DNA of 64,000 bases from Sinosporangium siamense. Its GTDB lineage: Bacteria; Actinomycetota; Actinomycetes; Streptosporangiales; Streptosporangiaceae. The notes under the pieces were generated by a model. The model made no database searches. It was not told the DNA's origin and saw nothing but the letters and a program-made list of their open reading frames with translations. Positions 51,528-61,237 of this stretch are shown here, one piece after another. The position numbers and the translations under genes are program-made. The DNA lies in contig NZ_BOOW01000028.1 of the NCBI RefSeq assembly GCF_016863435.1, forward strand, positions 1 to 64,000. Direction: 5' to 3'. The stretch's first letter is position 1. Each line of letters opens with the position of its first letter.

Positions 51528-51723
51528 TCAGACGGCGAAAATCTGAGCGTCGTCCGCAAACGCCTTGAACTCCAACGCGTTACCCGCCGGAATCCACCCA
51601 GCTCTTCGCACTCCGGCCTTGCTCCAGTCCGAGCACCTCACCGTAGAAGTGGCGGGCGGCGTCCAGGTCGTCAACGGGCATGGCCAGGTGAAATCGCGAG
51701 ATCCGGGGGTCAATCGTGGTCAT
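51528..51723 (-). pseudogene. VOC-family protein with internal deletion
   Basis: Start (ATG 51723, ribosome site AGGAAGG) and first beta-strand motif are intact: [33 protein letters not shown]. The frame then breaks, and the usual C-terminus follows in another frame: [20 protein letters not shown], ending at 51528. About 60 residues between the two halves are missing. Confidence 0.75.
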
Positions 51724-54118
51724 GATCGCCTTCCTGAAAGCCCCCATTAAGCGGTGGAGGTGAGTCGACTTTAGGCGAGCCACCCCGAGGCGCATCCGTC
51801 CTGGTCAGGTTGTAGGTGCGGGTGACCGCGGTGAGGTCGCCGTCTTCCCTGGTGGCGGCGACCAGGTTGGGCGGTCTGGGGACGAAGCCGGAAACCGCGG
51901 TTAGCCCGTCGGTCTCGGCGATTGCGGTGAGGTGAATCCGATCCGTTTCCGGGATACGCACGGTGATCTGGGCGCCTTGGGCGGGGATGCCGCGAAAGCG
52001 GATCTCCGAGGGCCAGGTGCCCCTTCGGGTGCCGGTGACGGGCACGCTCGCCGACCCGAACCGGCCGGTAGATGCGGTGGCCTGGGTGATCGGTTTGTCG
52101 AACCGTAGTGTCACCGAGCGTGTGCCCTTCTCGACGGTTAGGTGCAGCTTCAGTGTGTTCCCGCTGTGGGCCAGGACGGTGGCTCGCGGGCCGTCGGCGG
52201 CGATCGCCGGTGCGGGGCCGGTCCGGAGCGTGCCCCGGGCGTATCCGGCGGGCAACGCGGAGGTGTCGTGGCCCGACACGTATCGCCTGGTCCACTGCGG
52301 CGGGGCCGTGTCGGCGCTGACCCAGTGGGCGGTGCGGGTGTCGGCGTCCATGACGTATGCCAGATGCGTGCGCCGGGGGCGATCGGCGTCGAAGTCGTCC
52401 ACCACGAACCCGGTGGCGACCAGCCCCGCCGTGAGGAGAAGGGCCGTCAACGGCACCGCGAGGACGACTGCACGCTTCGGCCGGGTGACGGGATCGGGCA
52501 GGAACAGTTCCGCGACCGGCACCACGATCAGCCCGAACAGTGCCAGCACCAGCGCGCTCACCCCGCCCAGCGCCAGCCCCATGCCGTCGAAGACGTCGCG
52601 GGCCAGCGACGGCAGCAGCATCGCGGCCGTGATCGGGCCCAGCATGGCCACGGCCGTCCGCGCCCAGGCCGGGACGGGGAGCAGGAGTGCGCCCAGCCAG
52701 CCGAGCGCTCCCGCCAGTGCCGGCAGCGTGAACAGGAAGGACGCCCCGGGAGCGACCTGGGCGCACAGCAGACCCAGCCCGGCGAGCCAGCTCAGCGCCC
52801 CGACCGCCAGGGCCGCCGGGCCGAGCCTGCGCCGCAGGAGCAGATACCAGCCGAGGACGGCCAGCGCGCACAGGAGCGCGATCGCGGCCTGGTAGGCGCG
52901 CGGGCGGTGCAGCAGACCGCCCATCAGGTCGTAGGCGGGCCTCCAGGCGACCAGCAGTTCCCACAGTCCCTGCGCCGCGGCGGCCGACACCAGCAACGGC
53001 ACCACGGTGGAGAGCGTCGCCGCGATCAGCCGGGGCAGGCTCAGCAGCCGCCTGACGCGCGCCATCAGCGCCAGGCCCGCCACCGCGAGGACGCCCAGCA
53101 CCGCCAGCGGCCAGACCAGCTGACCCGGATATGTGATCGTGGTGCCGAGTGCGCGGAAGTAGGTGGCGTCCTGATCGGAGGTCATCGTCCGCAGGTCCGC
53201 GTCGCCGAGGGCACGCGCCAGGGCCAGCATGTTGGAGCCATGGTGTTGCAGGCTGCCCGGGGTGAGGTTGGCGATCGAGTCGCCCGCGGTGTGATACAGC
53301 GAGGAACGCTGGATGTAGGCGAAGTTCATGCCGGCGAAGCCGGCCTTGGTCAGCGGGGTGAAGTCGGTGTTGTTGGGCAGTTGCCGATACAGCTCCGCCA
53401 TGGCCGAGTGACCGCGCGGCGCGGGAACGGCGTTGACGAAGGTCTCGACCAGGCGGGCGTTGTTCACGGAGGTCTCGAACATCAGCGAGGGACCACTGAC
53501 CCCGCGGGCCTCCCAGTTCAGCAGCACGCCGCCGGCTTTACCCAGCGGGTGCTCGCGGACGAACGCCTCGGCGCCGAGCACGCCGTCCTCTTCACCGTCC
53601 GACATGAGCAGCACGATGTCGTTGCGCAGGCCGGGACCGGTGCGCAGCGCCCGAACGGTCTCGATCATCGCGGCCACCGCGGCGCCGTCGTCGGAGGCGC
53701 CCGGCCCCATGGCCGCGGAGTCGTAGTGCGCCGCGATGAGCACGGTGCCGGTCGAGCCCGTTCCCCGCAACCGGCCCACAATGTTGTCGACCTGGCCGAA
53801 CGTCGCCAGCCCGGCCGAGGACCAGGCGCCGACCGCGCGCTGGACCTCGACCTCCAGTCCTGCCGCGCGCAACTGCCCGGCGAGGTAGGTCTCGGCGCGG
53901 TTGTTCGCCGGGCTGCCGATGGGCCGCGGTTCAGCGGCGAAACGCTTCAGGTGAACCATCGCGCGCTCGGCGCTGAACTGCTCACCCGAGGCGGTGGCCG
54001 GCAGAGATTGCATGGTGCTGTCGGCCATGACTGACAGCATGATCACCACGACCAAGGTGAGCATGGCGGTCAGCCCGGCCGGCAGGCGTCGGCGGACGTC
54101 GAACAACTTCCCAATCAT
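51710..54118 (-). CDS. Membrane-anchored M28-family zinc peptidase
   Basis: An 802-residue protein similar in layout to vacuolar Pff1-type peptidases: a signal anchor (about 15-35), an external M28 domain with zinc ligands in [33 protein letters not shown] and [11 protein letters not shown], then about nine membrane helices (345-590) and a 200-residue C-terminal beta-rich domain. It probably cleaves peptides outside the membrane. ATG 54118 has a poor ribosome site. The 3' end overlaps the VOC remnant's start. Confidence 0.9.
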   Translation of the reverse strand: MIGKLFDVRRRLPAGLTAMLTLVVVIMLSVMADSTMQSLPATASGEQFSAERAMVHLKRFAAEPRPIGSPANNRAETYLAGQLRAAGLEVEVQRAVGAWSSAGLATFGQVDNIVGRLRGTGSTGTVLIAAHYDSAAMGPGASDDGAAVAAMIETVRALRTGPGLRNDIVLLMSDGEEDGVLGAEAFVREHPLGKAGGVLLNWEARGVSGPSLMFETSVNNARLVETFVNAVPAPRGHSAMAELYRQLPNNTDFTPLTKAGFAGMNFAYIQRSSLYHTAGDSIANLTPGSLQHHGSNMLALARALGDADLRTMTSDQDATYFRALGTTITYPGQLVWPLAVLGVLAVAGLALMARVRRLLSLPRLIAATLSTVVPLLVSAAAAQGLWELLVAWRPAYDLMGGLLHRPRAYQAAIALLCALAVLGWYLLLRRRLGPAALAVGALSWLAGLGLLCAQVAPGASFLFTLPALAGALGWLGALLLPVPAWARTAVAMLGPITAAMLLPSLARDVFDGMGLALGGVSALVLALFGLIVVPVAELFLPDPVTRPKRAVVLAVPLTALLLTAGLVATGFVVDDFDADRPRRTHLAYVMDADTRTAHWVSADTAPPQWTRRYVSGHDTSALPAGYARGTLRTGPAPAIAADGPRATVLAHSGNTLKLHLTVEKGTRSVTLRFDKPITQATASTGRFGSASVPVTGTRRGTWPSEIRFRGIPAQGAQITVRIPETDRIHLTAIAETDGLTAVSGFVPRPPNLVAATREDGDLTAVTRTYNLTRTDAPRGGSPKVDSPPPLNGGFQEGDHDHD

Positions 54119-54297
54119 GACGAGGAACGTAGGCCGAGCCCGTCACCTCTCGGAATGAGGCGCTTACCCGTCTGCACCTGAGGTTTTCCGCAGGCCCCAA
54201 AACCGCGGACCCGGCTCTGCGCAACAGGCCATGAATGCGCTCGGCCTCGCGGTCGCGGAGCGCGATGGCGACGCCAAGGCCGTATAGGGTCGCACGA

Positions 54298-54678
54298 GTG
54301 AGATTCCTCCGAAGTGGATCTGGGGCTCTGGTCGCCCTATCTGCGGTCTTGCTCGCTTCAGGGTGCGGCATTCAGGAGGCCGGCCGAATTCTCGACAGAA
54401 CAGAGGCGTGTGCCGAGGCAACCGAGATCGTCGAAGGCGTCTTATCGCGAATGCCCCAGCTGACGGGCGAGCCGGCCAAGAAACAGTTGGACGAGGCGGC
54501 GGCCCGGCTTCAAGAAATCGGCCTCAAGTCCGGTGACAGCACGCTCAACGAGATCCTGAGTGGCTTGGCCTCCACCTACAAAAGCCCCGAGGCCACCGAC
54601 AAGGCAGCCGCTGAGAAGTTACGAGCCAGCACCATTTCCTCCTTCCAGGTGCTCAGCCGCGCCTGCGGCAACACATAA
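54298..54678 (+). CDS. Small lipoprotein of unknown function
   Basis: A 126-residue lipoprotein precursor: short basic start, hydrophobic core SGALVALSAVLLASGC with a clear lipobox (ASGC, Cys near residue 23), then a helical mature part with CAEATEIVEGVL and a second Cys near the end (SRACGNT). GTG 54298 directly follows a TATAGG box, so translation is probably leaderless. I do not recognise the family. Confidence 0.8.
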   Translation: MRFLRSGSGALVALSAVLLASGCGIQEAGRILDRTEACAEATEIVEGVLSRMPQLTGEPAKKQLDEAAARLQEIGLKSGDSTLNEILSGLASTYKSPEATDKAAAEKLRASTISSFQVLSRACGNT

Positions 54679-54744
54679 CGCGAAGGCGGGCGCCCGGCAA
54701 CGGAACAGCCGCTGGCAGAGCGTGCACTGCAGGCACCGGCAAAC

Positions 54745-54763
54745 GCACAACATCTGGTTGTGC
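54745..54763. promoter_or_regulatory. Operator-like palindrome upstream of MFS gene
   Basis: GCACAAC-atctg-GTTGTGC, perfect 7-bp arms. A second dyad AACCA-gttg-TGGTT lies at 54824-54837, 22 bp before the start. No regulator gene adjoins, so the binding protein would act in trans. Confidence 0.5.
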
Positions 54764-54858
54764 GTCGCCTGCGTGTCGGTTGTTTGATTCAGCCATCCAC
54801 TGGCCGCTTGGATGCCGATGGTCAACCAGTTGTGGTTCGGATCGGCGCGAGGTGGGGC

Positions 54859-56079
54859 ATGTCGGGCAGGCGGGCGCTCGGGCGGCGGTTCGGGTGGTTG
54901 TGGGCGGCTTATGCGGTCAGTTCGTACGGCACGAGCCTCGGATTCGGGGCGTTACCCCTTATCGCCGTCATCGTGCTGCACTCGGGTCCCGCTCAGGTGT
55001 CGGCGCTGGCCGCCGCGGGCCTGGCAGTGGGCGCCGCGGTCGCGATTCCGCTCGGACCGTGGGTGGAGTTCCGCCGCAAGCGCCCGGTGATGATCGCGAT
55101 GGACCTGACCCGGTTCGCGGCGTTGATGAGCATCCCCATCGCGTTCGCATTCGGCTGGCTGAGTTTCGCCCAACTCCTCGTCGTCTCCATCGTCCTCGCC
55201 GCCGCCAAGATCGCCTTCAACGCGGCCAGTGGCGCATATCTGAAGACGCTCCTGCCACCCGAGGACCTGCTCGTGGCAAACAGCCGGTTCGAGTCCACGA
55301 TGTGGTCGGCGACCGTGGTCGGACCGCCACTCGGCGGCGCCGCGATCGGGATCTTCGGCCCCGTGACCACGGTGATGGCCAACGCGGCCGGGTACCTGCT
55401 GTCGGCGCTCGGCCTCCGCGCGATCGGCGGAAGCGAGCCACGCCCCGCAGGCACCGGCGCACCGCGATTGCGCGCCGGCGACCTGCTCGAAGGGTGGCGA
55501 TGCATCCTGACCCACCCGCCACTGCGCCGGCTGTTCTTCAACACGATTCTGGTCAACGGCCTGCTCCTGGCGACCGAGCCGCTGCTCGCCGTACTCCTGC
55601 TGGGGCATCTCAAGTTCGCTCCCTGGGAATACGGCCTCGCGTTCGCGCTCCCTTGCATCGGCGGCCTTGCCGGAGCGCGGTTGTCGCGCAGGCTCGTGGC
55701 GCGGTTCGGGCAGCGCAAGGTGATGCTCACCGCCGGGGCACTGCGTGCGTGCTGGCCCCTCGGACTGGCGTTCGTCCAGCCCGGCGTTCCCGGGATCGTG
55801 CTCGTCATCGCCCTGCAGTTCGGCCTGGTGACCTGTATAGGTGTGTACAACCCGGTACTGGCCACCTACCGGCTCAACCACACCGCTCCCGACCGGGTCG
55901 CCCGCACCTTGTCCGCGTGGTCGATCAGCGGCAGCGCCACCGTCGCGGCCCTCACCGCCGTCTGGGGCCTGCTGGCCGCCGCCACCGGCCCCCGCGCCGC
56001 GATCGCGATCGCCGGGATCCTTCTCCTGGCCACGCCGTTCCTCCTTCCGCGCCAAGAAGCGGTTGGGGTGTCTGGCTAA
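54859..56079 (+). CDS. MFS transporter
   Basis: A 406-residue MFS protein with twelve membrane helices. The loop after helix 2 reads GPWVEFRRKRPVMIAMDLTR, and a DPxxxRxxxA-like block NTAxxxxLKTLLPPEDLLVANSR fits the DHA3/enterobactin-exporter-like group. ATG 54859 has GAGGTGGGG. Likely drug or siderophore efflux. A strong hairpin follows 200 bp downstream. Confidence 0.88.
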   Translation: MSGRRALGRRFGWLWAAYAVSSYGTSLGFGALPLIAVIVLHSGPAQVSALAAAGLAVGAAVAIPLGPWVEFRRKRPVMIAMDLTRFAALMSIPIAFAFGWLSFAQLLVVSIVLAAAKIAFNAASGAYLKTLLPPEDLLVANSRFESTMWSATVVGPPLGGAAIGIFGPVTTVMANAAGYLLSALGLRAIGGSEPRPAGTGAPRLRAGDLLEGWRCILTHPPLRRLFFNTILVNGLLLATEPLLAVLLLGHLKFAPWEYGLAFALPCIGGLAGARLSRRLVARFGQRKVMLTAGALRACWPLGLAFVQPGVPGIVLVIALQFGLVTCIGVYNPVLATYRLNHTAPDRVARTLSAWSISGSATVAALTAVWGLLAAATGPRAAIAIAGILLLATPFLLPRQEAVGVSG

Positions 56080-56204
56080 GGGGCGTATCTGTTGACCGGT
56101 CAGTGCTGGGGCGGGCCGAATCCTGCGACCAACCGGAGAAGGCGTTGAGCCGCCGGGCGCGGATCCCGGCGGTGGCGGCCGAGCTTTTAGGGCGTGGCCG
56201 TCGA

Positions 56205-56224
56205 GGCTCATGCCGTACGGAGCC
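56205..56224. repeat. GGCT…GCCGTAC repeat copy, palindromic form
   Basis: GGCTCATGCCGTACGGAGCC, itself an imperfect palindrome. Another copy (inverted, GTACGGCGGGAGCC) lies at 56337-56350 just before the stop of the secreted protein gene. Confidence 0.55.
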
Positions 56225-56272
56225 GACCGAGGGGGAGCGGTGCCACAGCGTGTGACCCGCCGTCCGACAACG

Positions 56273-56303
56273 CAATGCCCGCCGCGTCGAGCGGCGGGCA
56301 TTG
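56273..56303. terminator. Bidirectional hairpin terminator
   Basis: Perfect 13-bp stem CAATGCCCGCCGC with a 5-nt loop (gtcga), between the convergent MFS and secreted-protein genes. Confidence 0.8.
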
Positions 56304-56352
56304 GGCGTTATTGTGCCGCTTTAAAAGGACGGTGAAGTACGGCGGGAGCCTG

Positions 56353-56817
56353 TCAGGGAACGTCCACCACGCGGTAGGTGACGGTGTAGGACCCGCCGCT
56401 GCCGGAAATGCGCTTGGTCTGCGTGGTCCCCACCTCGTCACCACGCACAGCGAACGAGCCGAGCGCGTCGTCACCGCTGGTCGAGTCGTAGTCCCAGAGG
56501 GAGAAGCCCCTTTCCTCGTAGACCGGGATCCGGAACGCGTCGATGCCGTTGGCGTCGGTCATCGAGCGGGTGTAGCCGGCCCCCATCGTCTGGTAGCGCA
56601 CGCTGCGCGGCCAGACTTTGCCGCCGTCCATGTTCAGGTAGGCCTCGTCGTGGCCGCCTTCGCTGTTCTTGTTGCAGTAGATGCTGAGCAATTCGATGGC
56701 CACATAGTCGATACCCGGGTCGAACTGCGGGCTGGGGTCGGCACTGGCCGGTGCCGCGACCACAACGGCGGCGGCGAGAGCTGCGGCAGCGGTCGTGACC
56801 AGGTGCTTTATCCGCAT
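56353..56817 (-). CDS. Secreted protein with a C2-like beta-sandwich
   Basis: A 154-residue precursor with a Sec signal (APASA cleavage near residue 26) and a mature beta-rich domain with a single Cys (IYCNKNSEGG). The pattern AYLNMDGGKVWPRSVRYQTM is reminiscent of small secreted actinobacterial C2-like proteins, but I cannot name it. ATG 56817 follows AAAGGAAG. Confidence 0.8.
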   Translation of the reverse strand: MRIKHLVTTAAAALAAAVVVAAPASADPSPQFDPGIDYVAIELLSIYCNKNSEGGHDEAYLNMDGGKVWPRSVRYQTMGAGYTRSMTDANGIDAFRIPVYEERGFSLWDYDSTSGDDALGSFAVRGDEVGTTQTKRISGSGGSYTVTYRVVDVP

Positions 56818-57018
56818 TGTTGACTTCCTTTCGTTGTTTTTCGGGCTCGGAAGTCAACTTAGGAACGCCTACTTGTGCCTCAGTTGGAAGCCACTTGGAT
56901 CACTCGCCGACAGGCCCTTTTTTGCATCGATCACAGCCTGAAATGCCGAGTTGTCGATGGGCATCGACACTTCACCGGTTTTGGGGTGACGCGTTTCTTA
57001 ACGACGCCCCTTTATGTC

Positions 57019-57417
57019 TTACGCCATCAGGACCGCTGCCCCGAGTGCGTATCCGACGGCCGCCTCGTTGAACGCCCGGATCGCCGCCGTCTCCGCCTCC
57101 TTCACCCAAGCCAGACCGAGGACCGAGGGAGGCAACCCCGTGACGGGGACGAAGCTGACGTCCGGACGCCCATGGTGAGCCGCCGTGGGGGTGCAGAACA
57201 ACATGCCGCCCCGGTTGAGCGCCACCTGGGTCAGGCCCTCCTGGCTGGTGGCCACCGTACCGGCCAGGGGGATGGAACGGCCGGAAGGGGTTGCGGACGG
57301 TGCCACATGCTCGCGCCATGTGCGCGGAGCCGGGCCGTCCAGGCCGATCAGGCCCACGCCGGCCAGGCCCTCCGTGCCGATGCTCGCACGGGCGGCCAGC
57401 GGATGGCGTGAGGGCCA
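57019..57417 (-). pseudogene. LysR-family regulator, C-terminal fragment
   Basis: About 133 codons: HPLAARASIGTEGLAGVGLI, then IPLAGTVATSQEGLTQVALN, RGGMLFCTPTAAHHGRPDVS, ending at TGA 57019 after a final helix. This is the rear half of the LysR substrate-binding domain; the HTH is missing. It abuts an MFS remnant in the opposite orientation, the fifth such junction in the window. Confidence 0.7.
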
Positions 57418-57507
57418 CGACCCTGCCGTCGCTACCGGGCGAACCCCGGACCCGGGCGTCCGAGCCGTTGCCCCCGCAAGGCCCCGGCCCGCGCGTCGCA
57501 GGGGCGG

Positions 57508-58062
57508 CTCGCGTGGCTCTCCAGCCCGCTCAAGGTCGTCCTCGTCCTGACCGTCCTGATCGTGTCCGGCCACTTCGCGGCCTACACCTACGTCCAGCCG
57601 TTCCTGGAGCAGGTCTCGCACGCCGGTCCCGCCCTCGTCGGCACCGCACTCCTCATGTACGGCGCCGCGGGCGTGGCCGGCAACTTCGCGGCAGGCGCAT
57701 GGGCGGTCAGGAATCCCAGGCCGGTCCTGGTCACACTGGCCGTGCTCATGGCACTCTCCCACGGCGGCGCTGCCCCTGATCGGCCCGCCTCTGATCGTGC
57801 TCGTGGTGTGGGGCCTGGGCTACGGCGGCGTGGGGGTGACCCTGCAGCTCTGGATCATGCGGTCGGGCGGTGGCGAATGGGCACGGCGCTCTTCGTCGGC
57901 ACCTTCAACGTCTCCATCGCGCTCGGCTCGTTCGCCGGTGGCCGGGTCGTGGACGGCGTATCGATCTCCGCGGTGATGTGGGTGGGAGCGGCGCTTGCCG
58001 TGGTCAGTGCGGCCGTGGCCGGCATCTCGGGCAGGAGCGCTGCGGGACCGGAGCGTCCGTAG
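57508..58062 (+). pseudogene. MFS transporter, C-terminal half with two compensating frameshifts
   Basis: LAWLSSPLKVVLVLTVLIVS, GHFAAYTYVQPFLEQVSHAG and GTALLMYGAAGVAGNFAAGA are helices 7-8 of a sugar-efflux-type (AraJ-like) MFS protein. Near 57762 the frame slips (the middle piece LPLIGPPLIVLVVWGLGYGG is read one frame over) and near 57868 it slips back to GTALFVGTFNVSIALGSFAG. The first six helices are missing. Divergent LysR and AraJ-type MFS genes are a common pair, so both probably belonged together. Confidence 0.7.
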
Positions 58063-58195
58063 CGGGCCGGCATTAGCCGCATCCAAAGCCACGGGCCCGC
58101 AGCCGGACAGTTCACAAGAGAAACGAGGTCCCGGAGCGGGCAGATCGCGGCGAACGATGAAAATCGATTACACGATCAGCGATATCAGCGCCGCG

Positions 58196-59167
58196 CTAGT
58201 TCGAGTGATCGACAGTGATCACGACATTTCCTGTCTTCTGGCCTGTATCGACGTATCGGTGAGCTTCGACGATGTCGTCCAAGGGGTAGTGCCGGTCGAT
58301 GACCGGTTTGAACTCTCCCGACTCGATTAGTTCCTTGAAATAGAGCGCCGTCGCCTGATCCTGCTTCGGTATGGGAAACATCACCTTCTTGCCGCCGAGC
58401 AGCGGAGTGGTGAGCGCCAGGATCGGGTTTTGCCACATGGCGCCCACGTCCGAGGCGATATATATTCCGCGCGGTTTCAGCAGCCGCTTGCACCTGCCGT
58501 ACGAACTCTTGCCGACCGCATCGACGACGACGTCGTATTCGTGCCCGTCCTTCGTGAAGTCCTCGGCCGTGTAGTCGATGACCCTGTCTGCGCCCAGGCC
58601 CCTGACCAGTTCCACGTTATTGGTATCGCAGACAGCGGTCACGCCGGCGCCCAGGCTCTTCAAAAGTTGGACCGCCGCCGAGCCGATGGCCCCGCTCGCG
58701 CCGTAGACGAGGACGTCCTGACCGTTCTGGATCTTCGCGGCCCGGATCATCGAGAGGGCGTAGTGCGAACCCTCGGTGCTGGGAGCGGCCTCCTCATAGG
58801 TCAGGCCCTCCGGCATGATCGCGAGCATGCTTCCCTCGGGAATCGACATGTATTCAGCATGCGCCCCGAATCGGTCGCCGTTGTAGCCGAACACCCTGTC
58901 GCCGGCCTTGAAGGAGGTGACGCCCCCGCCCACCGCCTCGACCTCTCCCGCGAACTCGTTCCCGAGGATAGTCAACCGCGGTCTGACCAGCCCTACGAAT
59001 AACCTCCAGATGAAGGGCGTGCCCACCCGCAACGCACAGTCCGTGCGATTAACCGTCGTCGCATGGATCTTGACGAGTAGTTCATTGTCCTTGACCGCCG
59101 GCTTCTCCACCTCTGAAACGCGAATCACTTCCGGGGGACCATATTTGGCGCGAACTGCGGCCTTCAT
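58196..59167 (-). CDS. NAD(P)-dependent alcohol dehydrogenase-like oxidoreductase
   Basis: A 323-residue MDR-family reductase: GroES domain with LLVKIHATTVNRTDCALRVG and NEFAGEVEAVGGGVTSFKAG, Rossmann motif DVLVYGASGAIGSAAVQLLK, and a C-terminal HRYVDTGQKTGNVVITVDHS. Zinc ligands are absent, as in quinone-reductase-like members. ATG 59167 follows a TAGAAT box by six bases, so translation is probably leaderless. Confidence 0.88.
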   Translation of the reverse strand: MKAAVRAKYGPPEVIRVSEVEKPAVKDNELLVKIHATTVNRTDCALRVGTPFIWRLFVGLVRPRLTILGNEFAGEVEAVGGGVTSFKAGDRVFGYNGDRFGAHAEYMSIPEGSMLAIMPEGLTYEEAAPSTEGSHYALSMIRAAKIQNGQDVLVYGASGAIGSAAVQLLKSLGAGVTAVCDTNNVELVRGLGADRVIDYTAEDFTKDGHEYDVVVDAVGKSSYGRCKRLLKPRGIYIASDVGAMWQNPILALTTPLLGGKKVMFPIPKQDQATALYFKELIESGEFKPVIDRHYPLDDIVEAHRYVDTGQKTGNVVITVDHSN

Positions 59168-59541
59168 GGCTGCATTCTAGCCGTCATACGGAGATCCGCT
59201 TCGATTCCCGCACACACAGTCCGGCGGCCGACCGGAAACCGAACAACGAAGAACAGCCTCCTCGGCGAGGCAACTCACGACACGAGCATTCAGTGCGAAG
59301 TGAGCAGTCACGTGACGGTCCACGGAAAGTACGGTCACGCCGGCACCCGACCTGGTGCCCATGATGAGGCCGCGGGTGTCGGCGTAGCCGGTCACGCTCA
59401 ACTGGTCATGCGTTGGTTCGGGAGAAGTGAGGAACACGCGATCGAAAGGGGGCGTGTGGTTGTTCAGGAATACCCCGCCCGTGCCGTCGGGCGTAGCGCA
59501 CCGCGGGTAGCCGGGCGCATCGATCTCACGCGATGTTCAGC
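59168..59541. other. Intergenic region with an unassigned coding-like stretch
   Basis: The minus strand between about 59520 and 59177 holds one open frame with protein-like content (GTGGVFLNNHTPPFDRVFLT SPEPTHDQLSVTGYADTRGL) but no start codon and no family I recognise. It may be a further gene relic. Confidence 0.35.
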
Positions 59542-60629
59542 TCACCACTGCGGTGCCGGGGGCGTGGGCAGGGTCCCGAAGTCGGTGACGAACTTCCACA
59601 GCGCTCCGGACAGGCCGCCGGCGGCACCGTTGATGACGTAGTACAGCGCGTTGCCGTTGGTCACGGCCAGCGGGGGCGATCCCGTCCACGCGTAGGCGTT
59701 CTCCTCGTAGTACTCCGAGGAGTCGCCGTTGCGCAGTATCCGGGTGCTGCCGATGCCGTTGTCGACATCCACGAAGGTGACCGCGCCATAGCCGGTCCCG
59801 GAGAGTGCGACGGACGGCGCGTACCTCGACCAGCCGACGTTGCGCGGGGTCGTCCAGCCGGCGAAGCCGTACCGCTGCCGCGCCAGGTAGACGGTGTTGT
59901 CGGTGCCGGTGAATGCGAGAACGACCTGGTTCCAGGGGGCGGGATCGTTGCCGTCGTTCACCTGGGCGGCGATGAGGGTGCCTTGTGGCTCTGCGCGCCG
60001 GAGGCCACCGCGGGGGTGGTGAAGCCCGAGCCGGAGCCGTCGTAGAACATCGTCCAGATGTCGTTGTTGGTCTGGCTGTTCCAGGCCAGCATGTAGGAGT
60101 TGTTCGGCAGCGCGGCGGCGGCCACGGACAGTTCGTCGGAGGTTCGCGCGTCGTTGGGGATCTTCGTCGCGAAGGGCAGCGTCCCGGGTAACTGGTAGCT
60201 CGTGTTCAACTGGATGCGGTGCTGGTAGAGGTGGCCGTCCGTACCGGTGTGGAAGATCCGGAAGTTCCCGCGGAATCCGTCGTCGGTCCAGATCACCACA
60301 GGGGCCGCGTGCGTCTGGGCGTAGCCGGGAGACCCGGACGTGGCGGGCAGGGGATAGGCGGGCCCGTTGTTCAGCGAGATCCAGATGCTGTTGTTGTCCG
60401 CGCCCCGCCACGCGTGCAGAAGATCGCCGTGGTTGTCGCGCGCCTCTCCCGGGGTGGACCTGCTGGAGATCGGCCCGCCCGCATAGGTCACTGCGTGCCA
60501 TTGCGTTTCCTCACCGGGAAAACCGTAGTGATAGTCGGCCGCCGCCGGCACCGCCACTCCTGCGACGGTTGCGAGAGCGGCCGCCACCACCACGGCCGTC
60601 TGCCTGAGCCTGCTGATTTGCTGGAACAC
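59542..60629 (-). pseudogene. Secreted beta-propeller-like protein with a frameshift
   Basis: GTG 60629 (GGAGGAGAA) starts a Sec signal peptide (PAAA cleavage) followed by repeated lectin/propeller-like strands (AWRGADNNSIWISLNNGPAY, FRGNFRIFHTGTDGHLYQHR, LAWNSQTNNDIWTMFYDG). The frame ends at 59958, but one base over the protein continues without a gap (GTLIAAQVNDGNDPAPWNQV to LPTPPAPQW, stop 59542). A single frameshift lies near 59990; it is not in a homopolymer. It could be a sequencing error or a recent mutation. If repaired, the product would be about 360 residues. Confidence 0.75.
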
Positions 60630-60715
60630 TTCTCCTCCGCGTCGTCTCTCGGCGAGGACCCCGTGCGGGCCTCGTCCGCCAGGCCGGTCTCGCGGTTCCG
60701 AGACCGATTTTCGGT

Positions 60716-60892
60716 TCAGCATGATCCGGCGCGGCGCCCTTTGCACCAGGGGGAAACCCTGGCCTGGGCCGGCGGCGCAGCCTGGGGACGCTCGAACGGC
60801 GTGTCGCGTCGCTCTGCCAGGCTCCGGGGCACATGCTCGCTACCCGGTCTCAAGCCGATCACTACGACGTCGCATTCGCCGGGCTCGCTCAT
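60716..60892 (-). pseudogene. Pyridine-nucleotide-disulfide oxidoreductase, N-terminal fragment
   Basis: MSEPGECDVVVIGLRPGSEH VPRSLAE resembles the start of FAD-dependent mercuric-reductase/lipoamide-dehydrogenase-like enzymes (DVVVIGLGPGGEHVA), but the GxGxxG glycines are damaged and similarity ends after 27 residues. Confidence 0.5.
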
Positions 60893-61237
60893 GTCCGCGC
60901 ACCTCCCGGTCGCGCGGCCTTGCCTTCCGGCCGCGCCGTACATCCCGTGTCCTCGCACCTGTGACTTGCGCGTGCCAGACGCCCGGCCCTCGGGGTGCCG
61001 CTCTGCCGGTGGTTTCCGCACCAGAGGCCGGGGGCGGGGCCAGGGGGTCTCCCTGGTGCAACGACACCGCCGCCGGACGAGGCTGACAGCACAAGAGAAG
61101 GGGCGTCATGGCCGGGCTCGCAGGAGGGAGCGGGAACTCAGCCGAGGTCGCGGCACTTCGGCGAGGTCAAAAGGCGCCGCCGACATTGCTCGCCGGCAGA
61201 CCCGGCCCCTCCCCCGAACCTCCGAAAGAGAACGAGC
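60893..61237. other. Intergenic region before the hydrolase cluster
   Basis: No intact gene. A plus-strand frame starting at 61108 behind GAGAAGGGG has shadow-like composition and overlaps the real hydrolase gene, so I do not count it. The promoter of the cluster should lie here but is not obvious. Confidence 0.35.
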
